From Bacteroidia bacterium (GTDB lineage: Bacteria; Bacteroidota; Bacteroidia; Bacteroidales; Azobacteroidaceae): a stretch of DNA of 61,904 nt. The notes beneath the pieces were generated by a model. That model searched no databases, had not been told where the DNA came from, and saw nothing but the letters and a program-made list of their open reading frames with translations. Location of the stretch: positions 1 to 61,904 of the forward strand of contig BNYG01000012.1 in NCBI GenBank assembly GCA_026000155.1, written 5' to 3'. Positions 46,145 through 54,818 of this stretch are shown here, in pieces; within the stretch, counting starts at the first letter, position 1, and every line of letters starts with the position of its first letter. Position numbers and translations under genes: made by a program.

Positions 46145-49135
46145 TTAAAAATTAAGCGTTACCCCTAAACTGAACGTTCTCGGATTAGGATAGAAATTGT
46201 TATCAATACCACCGGCAATTTCAGGATCGACACCATCATATTTAGTAATAGTGAATACATTCTGAACAGAGAGGTTGAGCGCTAAATCCAGCGCATCGGC
46301 AATACGTCCGAAATTATAACCTACGGTAAAATAGTCCATTTTCAGGAAAGAAGCATTTTGCAAGTAATAGTCGGACATTAAATTCCGGTTATAAAATTGG
46401 GAGTTCTTAATATCTTTCACCGTATTCATTAAGAAGTTATTCGGATTGAATAACTGCGAATAGTTTCCTAAATCGGAGAATGTATTGTTGTACATATAAT
46501 TCCCGATACTTGCCCGAAGCGAAGTGCCTGCCGACCATTTTTTGTAGGTGAAATTGGTATTGAAGCCCAGGAATACATCCGGTTCCGGTTTATGAACGAA
46601 ATATTTGTCTTGTTCGTTAACAACACCGTCGCCATTCAAATCGGCATAAGCGCCTTCCACCGGCGTTCCGTCTTCAAAATACAATTGTTTGTAAAGGTAG
46701 AACGTATTGGGTGCATGATTCACGGAGTGCATTTGTATGTTATTCCCTGTACCACCGGAAATTCCGCCGGTTGAAGTTCCCACATAATTGGATCCTGCTG
46801 CATTAGCCGTTGTTAATTGCGTAATTTTGGTATGGTTGAAGGTGGCATTGAAACCCATATCCCATTGCATATCTTTCGTATCAATGGCTACAACACCCAA
46901 GGTAACTTCCACGCCATTGTTTTCCATGCTACCGATATTTTTTGTAATACGGTTCGTAAAGTTTACTCCCATGGGAATATCAATCGTATTCAGCAAATCT
47001 TTCGTTTTTTTGAAGTAGTAATCCACGCCGCCATACAAACGGTTGTTGAAGAAACCCCAGTCTAAACCCACATTGGTAGTAGCTGTTTGTTCCCATTTAT
47101 GATCCTTATCATATCCACTGGGTCTGTATCCTTGATAGAACTGATCGCCTAATTGATATTGTGCATTCAAATCACTTAAAGAATAAACCGGAATATAGTC
47201 ATAATCATTGATACCATCTTGTTGACCGGTAATACCATAACCCAAACGCAACTTCAAATTCGACAGCTTGTCAAATCCTTTTAGAAAGTCTTCTTCATTG
47301 ATTCTCCATGCCAATGCTACCGACGGGAAAGTTCCCCAGCGATGGTTTTTACTGAAACGGGAAGAACCATCCTGACGAATCGTTGCCGTTAACAAGTATT
47401 TGCTCATCAAACTGTAATTCAAACGTCCATAGAATGAGATCAATGTATTTTGATAGGGATTGGTCGGATAGGTAGGTGTAGATACAATATAATCTCCGGC
47501 ATAGTCAGTTGTGATATAATTATAATCGGTAGTTTTCCAATCCTGGTAAGTATAACCACCCATCACCTCTAAACGGCTGGATTTAAACTCTTTGGTATAA
47601 TTCAAATAGAACTCCAACAAAAGGTTGCGTTTATCTTGTTTTCCTTTACTGCGTTCTCCTCCTTCGCCTTGCGTAAATTTATCCGGAGCCCAGGGAAGAT
47701 AATATGTATTTCCTTCACTGTTGGAAATATCATAACCCAAATTCAAGTTGGCTCTCAATTCGGGTAAAAAGTGCATTTTATAATCAAACTGGATATTACC
47801 TATACTACGCAACACATCATATTCGTCGTGTTTAGCATTCAGTAAAGCTACCGGATTTTTTGTTGCTAAGGAATTGGGAAGACCTGTATCGCCATTCATC
47901 CATGTCCAATAACCATTGAACTTGTCAAATCCTTCGGCTGTAACGGGTTGTGTCGGATCCATGCGAACAGCAGCGCCGATAGCATCCCCATTACCAAAAA
48001 AAGAGTTGGTATAGGTCCCCTTTAAGTTGATGTTTACATTCAAATGTTGATCCAAAAGCACAGGAGATAAACTGATGGCAGCACTTCCCCGTTTCATATT
48101 GTCGGTTTTCAACACACCGTCCTGACTGATAAATCCCGCCGAAACGCGGAATGGAAGATCTTTAACCGATCCGCTTACACTGATATTATTATCGGTAGTA
48201 AACGCATTCCTATAAATTTCTTTTTGCCAATCGGTGTTGGCTGTTCCTAAATATCCAATGTATTTATCATCTGTAAAAGGATTATTTTGAACGACTTCCC
48301 GAAATTCATCCGCACTCATCACATCTACTGTTTTAGCAATGGTGGAGATGGAATTTTGAGTCGAAAGATTTACTTTCAAGGCTTGTCCTTTGGTTCCCTT
48401 TTTGGTAGTGATAATAATCACCCCATTGGAAGCGCGTGAACCATAAATTGCGGTCGCAGAAGCATCTTTCAAAATGTTCATCGACTCAATATCATTAGGA
48501 TTGATGGTGGAAAGAACATCCGACGAACCGGTAATTCCACTATTGGCAACAGGTACTCCATCGATCACAATCAAGGGATCATTACTGGCATTCAAAGAAG
48601 CGCCTCCCCGGATGCGGATACGGCTACCCGAACCGGCACGACCGCCATTGGAAGTGATTTGAACACCGGCTACTTTACCGGTTAGCAATTCGGCAGCTGA
48701 AGTGGCCACTCCTTTTGTAAAATCTTTTTCACCGATCGCGGTAATTGAACCGGTCAAGTCACCCTTTTTCATGGTACCATAACCGATGACTACCAATTCA
48801 TCCAATAATTGGTTGTCTTCTTTCATCACAATATTCAATATCGCTTTCCCTGCCACCGGTACTTCCTGGGTAGCATATCCGATATAAGAAATAACCAATA
48901 CCGCATCGTCCGCTACATTTAGTTGGAAATTGCCGTCAATATCCGTAACCGTGCCGGCAGTCGTTCCTTTGACCGCCACCGAGGCGCCGATAACCGTTTC
49001 ACCGGTTGCATCGGTCACCGTTCCTGAAATGGATCGCGAATTTTGAGCAAATACATTCAGACTAATCAACATACATGCCAATAGGGTGCATGTCTGCTGA
49101 AAACCTTTGACAAGTAATTTTCTCTTCTTTTTCAT
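46145..49135 (-). CDS. susC: SusC-like TonB-linked malto-oligosaccharide transporter
   Basis: A 996-residue TonB-dependent transporter. ATG 49135 (MKKKRKLL) is preferred over 49159 since it gives a standard signal peptide ending NVFAQ. Carboxypeptidase-like domain near 30-105 (SGTVTDATGETVIGASVAVK), plug start 'LDELVVIGYGTMKKGDLTG', plug end SRASNGVIIITTKKG, barrel ending TFSLGVTLNF. No STN domain, consistent with SusR rather than FecR control. Imports malto-oligosaccharides together with SusD. Confidence 0.95.
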   Translation of the reverse strand: MKKKRKLLVKGFQQTCTLLACMLISLNVFAQNSRSISGTVTDATGETVIGASVAVKGTTAGTVTDIDGNFQLNVADDAVLVISYIGYATQEVPVAGKAILNIVMKEDNQLLDELVVIGYGTMKKGDLTGSITAIGEKDFTKGVATSAAELLTGKVAGVQITSNGGRAGSGSRIRIRGGASLNASNDPLIVIDGVPVANSGITGSSDVLSTINPNDIESMNILKDASATAIYGSRASNGVIIITTKKGTKGQALKVNLSTQNSISTIAKTVDVMSADEFREVVQNNPFTDDKYIGYLGTANTDWQKEIYRNAFTTDNNISVSGSVKDLPFRVSAGFISQDGVLKTDNMKRGSAAISLSPVLLDQHLNVNINLKGTYTNSFFGNGDAIGAAVRMDPTQPVTAEGFDKFNGYWTWMNGDTGLPNSLATKNPVALLNAKHDEYDVLRSIGNIQFDYKMHFLPELRANLNLGYDISNSEGNTYYLPWAPDKFTQGEGGERSKGKQDKRNLLLEFYLNYTKEFKSSRLEVMGGYTYQDWKTTDYNYITTDYAGDYIVSTPTYPTNPYQNTLISFYGRLNYSLMSKYLLTATIRQDGSSRFSKNHRWGTFPSVALAWRINEEDFLKGFDKLSNLKLRLGYGITGQQDGINDYDYIPVYSLSDLNAQYQLGDQFYQGYRPSGYDKDHKWEQTATTNVGLDWGFFNNRLYGGVDYYFKKTKDLLNTIDIPMGVNFTNRITKNIGSMENNGVEVTLGVVAIDTKDMQWDMGFNATFNHTKITQLTTANAAGSNYVGTSTGGISGGTGNNIQMHSVNHAPNTFYLYKQLYFEDGTPVEGAYADLNGDGVVNEQDKYFVHKPEPDVFLGFNTNFTYKKWSAGTSLRASIGNYMYNNTFSDLGNYSQLFNPNNFLMNTVKDIKNSQFYNRNLMSDYYLQNASFLKMDYFTVGYNFGRIADALDLALNLSVQNVFTITKYDGVDPEIAGGIDNNFYPNPRTFSLGVTLNF

Positions 49136-49172
49136 AATACCTTTATTAAAATTGAACAAAAATTTAATTGAA

Positions 49173-49180
49173 CAAATTTA
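49173..49180 (-). promoter_or_regulatory. -7 promoter box of the starch operon
   Basis: TAAATTTG on the minus strand fits TAnnTTTG, 37 bases before the susC start. There is no -33 TTTG at the right distance, in keeping with activation by SusR. An A+T-rich imperfect palindrome (TTGAT-TTGTT-ATCAA, 49241-49255) lies further upstream and is a possible operator; this is only a suggestion. Confidence 0.45.
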
Positions 49181-49293
49181 GGCATAATAATATATGAAAA
49201 ATTGTTGTCTAAGAAAAATCAAAGTAGTAAAAATTATTAATTGATTTGTTATCAATCAATTAAATCCATTTAAATGGAGTAAAAATCAAAAGA

Positions 49294-50961
49294 TTATCTG
49301 CCGATCATCATCACTTTTTCTTCTAATAATTCCTTACATAAGGACTTACTTTTAAATCTTGACCGGTAGGTATAAACGGTCGTCAGGGAATAACGCAAGA
49401 AAACGGCAATTTTTGAATTGTCATTGATCCCCAAACGGATAAGGGCATAAATACGTAATTCTTTATTCAATAATTCACCCGGCTTCACCATTTGTTTTTC
49501 TTCTGCCGGAAAGAGGGTATTAAAATCTTCTACAAAAGTCGGATAAATCCGTAAGAAAGTTTCATCGAAATTGACGTAAAAATCACTTAATTCAGAATCA
49601 ATGTACTTGGTCGATTTCAAAGCGGCATACAATTCTTCTACTTTTCCCTTATTCGCTATTTTACCCAAACTACGACGGTAATTATCCAATTTTTCAATGT
49701 AATTGGAACAAAGGTCTATAAATTTCGCCAGATAGGCTTCTTTGATCAGATTGGTTTCCGATAATCTCCGGTTTACATCCGTTAATTCATCATTCAAGTG
49801 ATGCAGCCGGCTGTTGGAATCCTGCAAATCTTTATTCAAATCCTGTAATTTCAGATTGGTTCGATACAGTTCTTTCCGTATTTTGGCCACCCGTTTCATT
49901 TGCCTGTAAACATAAATAATTGTCAAGACTAAGAATAGCAACAAAATACTCACCAACAATAGATAAAACTTTAATTCCTGTTTCTGTTTGATAGCTTTTT
50001 TCTGGTAAGCCTCATCAATGATCGGAAAAATCTTGGTTATTTCGTAGGTACGGAAGCGGGCATTGCAAAAAACAGCATCATCCATAGACGATTGAATGTA
50101 ACGATAAGCATCGTCAATAGCCCCTTCCCGGTAGAGTATCAGCGCCAAAGCCTGTGTCGAAGTATTTTCTTTAATCGCATTTTTCATATCGCAAATGGCT
50201 GAAAGGGCATAATATTTTTTTTGCCCTTCAATATCTCCTTCTTTTTTGTAAATATTGGCTAAAATATTGGCAAAGATAGCGCGTTCATGGTCTTCCGAAG
50301 TCGATTCCGCCAACAATTCCCGGACAATTTGCCCGGATTCCTGCGTCCGGTTTTCATCCGTCAATTTTTCGGCCGTCAATACTTTGTACGATTTGGATTC
50401 CACCGGAACGATAGACCGCAACGAATCGCGGTACAAATTACTCAACTGAAAATAATAATTATTCCGGTCCTCCTGCGATTCGGCATAATAACGGTACAAT
50501 TGTTTATAGGCTTCAAAATACTTCTGAAGTAATTCTTCGGATAAGCTATTCAACTGATTCCGGTCAAGGCTTTGCAAATTCTGAATGGCTTCAAAAAATT
50601 TACCGGTTTGCCAATACAGAAAGGACAAATCCAATTTGGTTTCATAAATATATTCCACGTTGTTCAGTCTTTCGGCAATCAAAAGATTGTTTTTGGAATA
50701 AAGAAAAGCAGAGTCTATTTGATAGTATTGGTAGTTCAGATAGATTTGGCGGTTAATCGCATACCGTTGATTAAGAGCCAAATCGGGAATTTTAAGCATT
50801 CGTTTGGTTTCCTCGATCTGTCCCTCTCTTTCCAAAGTATAATCGTTTTTATGGTTCAATACATATTTCAATACCTGGAAAATGGAGTCATTTTCTGATT
50901 TGGCGACTGCATTATTTGTCAAAAACAATACAGAAAAGAGGAGTAAAAGGAATTTTTTCAT
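49294..50961 (-). CDS. susR: SusR-like regulator with DUF6377
   Basis: A 555-residue membrane-spanning transcription regulator: signal peptide or signal anchor 1-20, periplasmic TPR-like helices (about 25-320), one transmembrane helix (FYLLLVSILLLFLVLTIIYVY, about 331-350), a coiled coil (LQDLNKDLQDSNSRLHHLND), and a cytoplasmic DUF6377-type region ending in a LuxR-like helix-turn-helix (IRLGINDNSKIAVFLRYSLT, about 505-540). This is the layout of SusR of Bacteroides, which activates starch genes on sensing maltose. It lies upstream of susC in the same orientation with its own promoter. Confidence 0.92.
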   Translation of the reverse strand: MKKFLLLLFSVLFLTNNAVAKSENDSIFQVLKYVLNHKNDYTLEREGQIEETKRMLKIPDLALNQRYAINRQIYLNYQYYQIDSAFLYSKNNLLIAERLNNVEYIYETKLDLSFLYWQTGKFFEAIQNLQSLDRNQLNSLSEELLQKYFEAYKQLYRYYAESQEDRNNYYFQLSNLYRDSLRSIVPVESKSYKVLTAEKLTDENRTQESGQIVRELLAESTSEDHERAIFANILANIYKKEGDIEGQKKYYALSAICDMKNAIKENTSTQALALILYREGAIDDAYRYIQSSMDDAVFCNARFRTYEITKIFPIIDEAYQKKAIKQKQELKFYLLLVSILLLFLVLTIIYVYRQMKRVAKIRKELYRTNLKLQDLNKDLQDSNSRLHHLNDELTDVNRRLSETNLIKEAYLAKFIDLCSNYIEKLDNYRRSLGKIANKGKVEELYAALKSTKYIDSELSDFYVNFDETFLRIYPTFVEDFNTLFPAEEKQMVKPGELLNKELRIYALIRLGINDNSKIAVFLRYSLTTVYTYRSRFKSKSLCKELLEEKVMMIGR

Positions 50962-50984
50962 CCGAAATTAAATACAAAGCAGGA

Positions 50985-51016
50985 CAAATATATAGTTTTC
51001 TTTCAATATTGACAAC
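50985..51016 (-). promoter_or_regulatory. Promoter of susR
   Basis: On the minus strand GTTG (51016-51013), a 20-base spacer and TATATTTG (50992-50985) match the consensus with one mismatch in the -33 box, 23 bases before the start codon. This suggests susR is expressed constitutively. Confidence 0.6.
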
Positions 51017-51073
51017 TATAATGGGGAAAATTTAGATAATTTACAAACAAAATTTAACTATATAAAAAACTCA

Positions 51074-51361
51074 TTATCTCTTTAAAGGCAAACCGTAGCC
51101 ATTGGTGAGCGTACTGCGGCGTGCCAGAATTTCATCCATATCCTGTGTCTTTCCGATGCACGGCAAATCGTTTTTGGCGGCATCTTCGAGCATTTTCCAT
51201 GCGATGTCGGAAGCAATCACGCTGTCGCGCACCGAGGGGAAACCCAGATTTTTGCCTGCCAAAATGGACTTTGCAAACACACCATGCACCTGCACCCACC
51301 ATGGGTCTTTGTAGCTCCACATTCGAATGCCTTGGGCATGAAAACGGCGATATTCACTGCC
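51074..51361 (-). pseudogene. C-terminal fragment of an enzyme, possibly a Gfo/Idh/MocA oxidoreductase
   Basis: An open frame of about 95 codons (ATG only at 51322) whose peptide starts abruptly after stop codons: EYRRFHAQGIRMWSYKDPWW then KSILAGKNLGFPSVRDSVIA and ASDIAWKMLEDAAKND. The frame extends upstream of the first ATG with the same protein-like character, so the true start is lost. The pattern resembles the C-terminal end of some sugar oxidoreductases, but I am not certain of the family. It adjoins the end of the ceramidase-like gene, marking a deletion scar at the tail of PUL 3. Confidence 0.45.
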
Positions 51362-51370
51362 GGCATATCA

Positions 51371-52225
51371 CTATTTCTTTCCCTGCGGATACAAAATAAC
51401 TTCCCATGTTGATCCGCGCGTAAAGCCCGACGGTCCAACTTCATTCCGCATTAAACCGTTCAATCTGAAATAATTTTCATAATGCCGGTTCATAATTTGT
51501 TCTCCAGCGCCAACTTCTATGCTCTTTTCATTTTGATCGGCTCCGAAACCACCTAATGCTGCCCCTTTAATATCAGGAACATAGCCCGGCGAACCTCCTT
51601 GATTCCAAGTATAACCGAAAAAGAGAGGATTGGGTATCTCTTTCTGTATTCTACTCTTCCAATCCAAGGCGAGCTGAACAAACAATTCTCCGGGTGAGGT
51701 AGCAATGAGTATGTCATCATTAATCAATAGAGAAGAAATATGGACACCGAAATGCAAGGTTTTATCAAAACGCCCGGTGAATTGCAGAGAATCTTCCATA
51801 TACTTTATGGTTGTTTCCGTATTACCGGCAGGAATAGATTTCGCTACTTTTACGGTATGGTAAGCAAGCAACTGACCCATCCTCTCCATTTGCGAATAAT
51901 CGGTTTTTGAAAATCGAAAAGGAGCGGAATGATTATGAGAGGAACAAATCAATAAATGGTCAATGCCATACTTTTCTTTACAAATCTGTTTCACCTTGTC
52001 ACTCGCCATTCCGGGCAAATCGACAGAAACAAAAGCATAACGTTGATTATCTAAAGCCAAAATCAAGCATCTGGCAAAGATAGGGTCATGAACAGGCTCC
52101 GATGCAGGAGTAATACTAACTTTCGCCGTTCCGGCCAAAAGATTCGACTTCTCAATTGGTGTCGTGCCATTTGCCAGAAACGGCAAAGCAAGACCAATTA
52201 ATAAAAGGAAAATATACTTTTTCAT
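51371..52225 (-). CDS. Neutral/alkaline ceramidase-like exported protein
   Basis: A 284-residue exported protein; ATG 52225 gives a signal peptide (LLLIGLALPFLANG). The mature part resembles the N-terminal domain of neutral ceramidases: 'LLAGTAKVSITP', 'YAFVSVDLPGMASDKV', and zinc-site-like 'LLICSSHNHSAP' in the place of the THTHSGP motif. Typical family members are longer than 400 residues, so this is a short or shortened version. The family hydrolyses amide bonds, but Bacteroidetes PUL homologues may act on other substrates. It follows GH95 by 31 bases in the same direction. Confidence 0.7.
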   Translation of the reverse strand: MKKYIFLLLIGLALPFLANGTTPIEKSNLLAGTAKVSITPASEPVHDPIFARCLILALDNQRYAFVSVDLPGMASDKVKQICKEKYGIDHLLICSSHNHSAPFRFSKTDYSQMERMGQLLAYHTVKVAKSIPAGNTETTIKYMEDSLQFTGRFDKTLHFGVHISSLLINDDILIATSPGELFVQLALDWKSRIQKEIPNPLFFGYTWNQGGSPGYVPDIKGAALGGFGADQNEKSIEVGAGEQIMNRHYENYFRLNGLMRNEVGPSGFTRGSTWEVILYPQGKK

Positions 52226-52256
52226 TATTCTTATTTTTAATAATAGATTTATTTTT

Positions 52257-54749
52257 TTATCGCACATTTAACCGTGAATCCAAACGAATGGTTTCGCCTG
52301 CTTTCATGTTAATCTCACGTGTAATATCCTTATAGCGGATTTTCGCACGATTCGCTGTTTTGCTCTTGATGGTTGCAGTCTTTAAGTTCATGCCTTCCCA
52401 TGTCATATTCACTTCAAAACCGCCTTCGCCGCATAATCCGTTGATACTTCCCGAGGCCCATACGCTGGGCAAGGCGGGTAAAAGTTTTAATTCGCCCGAA
52501 TAGCTTTGCAACAGCATTTCCGCCACAGCAGCCGTATATCCAAGATTGCCGTCTATTTGAAAGACAGAGCCTCCACCGCCAAACAAGTTTAAGTGGGTTC
52601 TACTTACCAAGCCTTCTATATAGGGCAAGGTTTTTTCGCCTTCGCCCAACCGGGCAAACAAGGCGGCATACCAGGCAGCCGGAAAACCGCCGCCTCCCGG
52701 TCTTGCACCGGTACGTTCAAGAATCAAGGTTTTAACCGCTTGCGTAAATTCCGGATTTTTCTCTAAAGTAAATTGATTGCCCGGATACAAAGGATAATAC
52801 GGCGAGGTATTATGGCGAGGAGGTGCATCAATAAATTCCTTGTAATACTCCAAAAACTGACCTCTTTTGCCTATTTGATAGGGATACAATCGGGCAAGCT
52901 GATTTTCAAGCATACGAGAGAAGTCTCCATCCACATTTAACAGTTTTTCCGCATCAATGATATTTTGGAACAATTCGCGTATGACGGCAAGGTCTAATGT
53001 AGTTGCCATACTCATGCTTGCCGGAACACGTTTACCCTGTTCATCTATATAAATAAATCCGTTTTCAGGAGAAATACTTACCGGCGTAACCAATCGTCCG
53101 TTGCCATCATCAGTCAGCCAACTGCTGTAAAACTGTGCCGCCCCTTTCATAATCGGGTAAGCCGTTGCTTTTAGAAATTGAATATCCTTTGTGTATAAAT
53201 AATGTTGCCATAAATGCTGACAGAGCCAACCGCCACCCATTTGCCAAAAAGAAGTAAATCCATAAAAATCCACAGGATGCGCTCCGCGCCAAAGCGATGA
53301 ATTGTGATGAAGCACCCAGCCCGGACGCTTATACATCTCTCGAGCCACACGACTCCCTGTTACGGAAACGTCTTTTAAAAAGTGAAAAAGAGGCTCATGG
53401 CATTCGCTCAGATTCGTAGATTCGGCCGCCCAATAATTCATCTGCATATTGATGTTGGTTGTATAGTTGCTCGCCCAGGGCGGAACGATATCCACATTCC
53501 ATAAGCCTTGCAAATTAGCCGGTTGCCCGCCTTCCCTTGAACTTGAAATCAACAAATAACGTCCGTATTGGAAATTTAATATCGCATACGAAGGGTCTGC
53601 GGCAAGCGAATAGTTAGTCTTTCGAGCCTCGGTTGTCATTGTTTTGCGTGACTGTTGCTGAATTTGGAAGGATACTCGCTTGAATAATCGCTGATAATCG
53701 GATAAATGCTTGTTCAGAAGCTGGCTGTAAGACGTATTTGTCAGTTTGGATAAAACACTGTTGTTCAGTTTGGAAGCATCTAATCCTTCCGTCACAGGGT
53801 CTTTATCAAATCCATTAAAATTAGATGCTGCCGCAATTGCCAGCACAACCTCTTGAGCGCCCTGTATATGCAGCACACCTTTATCTGCCGACACTTGACC
53901 ATCGCATCGAATGACTCTTATCTTGGTTTCAAACCGGATTCCTTTTCCGTTATAGATAATCGGATAATTTTCCTTATTGGGGAAAAACGTAACATCCTGT
54001 CGCCTGTTACCGTCTTGGTCCCATACTTCCGGATATTTCCATTGCTGTTTCCATTCTTCCACCCACTCAAACGTCCGGCGCAAAACAATGCCGGGAAGTT
54101 GTCCGGTAAAAATAAATTCCCTGTTCGCTGTGCTTGCCTGTGCTGTCGGATGTATGGATTCCATCAGGATATTGAAATTCAGTTTTCCTTTCTTGTCTGA
54201 TTTGAAGCGGACAATCAAAGCATCATCCGGTTTTGATGTAAAAAATTCGCGCGTAAAATCGGTTCCGCCGGCTTTATAATTCACCTTGGCTACGGCGCTC
54301 GATAAATCCAATTCACGGGAATAATCCGAATAAACATCCTGACCGGCAAATTGAAAAACAATATCCCCTAAGGGTTGATAACAAGGAACAACCGGTCCGG
54401 TTACATGTTTGGTGGAATATTCGTCGGCATCAACATAATTGCCGTTTTGAATCAACCGGGTCAGGATATCAATATGCCTGGTAAGGTCGGGCAAAGAATC
54501 AAGCATCGAAAATTCTCTGGAATACAAAGAAGATTCATTCAGAATGATTCGTTCTTCGGAAACACCGCCGAGTACCATCGCGCCTATTCGCCCATTTCCA
54601 AGCGGTAGCGATTCCAACCAATCGTTTCCCGGTTTGGAATACCATATCTTCAAGTCGTCAGCCGGTTTTTGGGCGCTATATGAATAGTGACTTGAAATCG
54701 TGAAAAGACAAACAATCACCAAGCAAAAAATACATTTCTTATTTTCCAT
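52257..54749 (-). CDS. GH95 alpha-L-fucosidase/alpha-L-galactosidase
   Basis: An 830-residue exported family 95 enzyme. ATG 54749 (MENKKCIF) gives a signal peptide. An N-terminal beta domain opens with 'LKIWYSKPGNDWLESLPLGN', then a helical (alpha/alpha)6 barrel with NMQMNYWAAESTNLSE (catalytic-assisting Asn, near 438), ISPENGF (likely acid Glu, near 561) and FQIDGNLGYTA (Asp, near 732). The usual GWS-AWK segment is replaced by GGGGFPAAWYAALFARL. Inverting release of alpha-1,2-linked fucose or related galactose from plant or host glycans is the family role. Preceded by a terminator-like hairpin. Confidence 0.93.
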   Translation of the reverse strand: MENKKCIFCLVIVCLFTISSHYSYSAQKPADDLKIWYSKPGNDWLESLPLGNGRIGAMVLGGVSEERIILNESSLYSREFSMLDSLPDLTRHIDILTRLIQNGNYVDADEYSTKHVTGPVVPCYQPLGDIVFQFAGQDVYSDYSRELDLSSAVAKVNYKAGGTDFTREFFTSKPDDALIVRFKSDKKGKLNFNILMESIHPTAQASTANREFIFTGQLPGIVLRRTFEWVEEWKQQWKYPEVWDQDGNRRQDVTFFPNKENYPIIYNGKGIRFETKIRVIRCDGQVSADKGVLHIQGAQEVVLAIAAASNFNGFDKDPVTEGLDASKLNNSVLSKLTNTSYSQLLNKHLSDYQRLFKRVSFQIQQQSRKTMTTEARKTNYSLAADPSYAILNFQYGRYLLISSSREGGQPANLQGLWNVDIVPPWASNYTTNINMQMNYWAAESTNLSECHEPLFHFLKDVSVTGSRVAREMYKRPGWVLHHNSSLWRGAHPVDFYGFTSFWQMGGGWLCQHLWQHYLYTKDIQFLKATAYPIMKGAAQFYSSWLTDDGNGRLVTPVSISPENGFIYIDEQGKRVPASMSMATTLDLAVIRELFQNIIDAEKLLNVDGDFSRMLENQLARLYPYQIGKRGQFLEYYKEFIDAPPRHNTSPYYPLYPGNQFTLEKNPEFTQAVKTLILERTGARPGGGGFPAAWYAALFARLGEGEKTLPYIEGLVSRTHLNLFGGGGSVFQIDGNLGYTAAVAEMLLQSYSGELKLLPALPSVWASGSINGLCGEGGFEVNMTWEGMNLKTATIKSKTANRAKIRYKDITREINMKAGETIRLDSRLNVR

Positions 54750-54763
54750 ATTATTCCTATTTA

Positions 54764-54800
54764 AAAAAGACAGTTGCATTTGTAATGCAACTGTCTTTTT
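54764..54800 (-). terminator. Perfect terminator-like hairpin between susD and GH95
   Basis: A perfect 16-bp stem (AAAAAGACAGTTGCAT pairing with 54785-54800) and a 5-base loop, followed on the minus strand by a T-run, lies 18 bases after the SusD stop and 14 bases before the GH95 start. No new promoter fits in the gap, so GH95 expression should depend on read-through. Confidence 0.75.
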
Positions 54801-54818
54801 AGTTTATGTTGACTTAAA

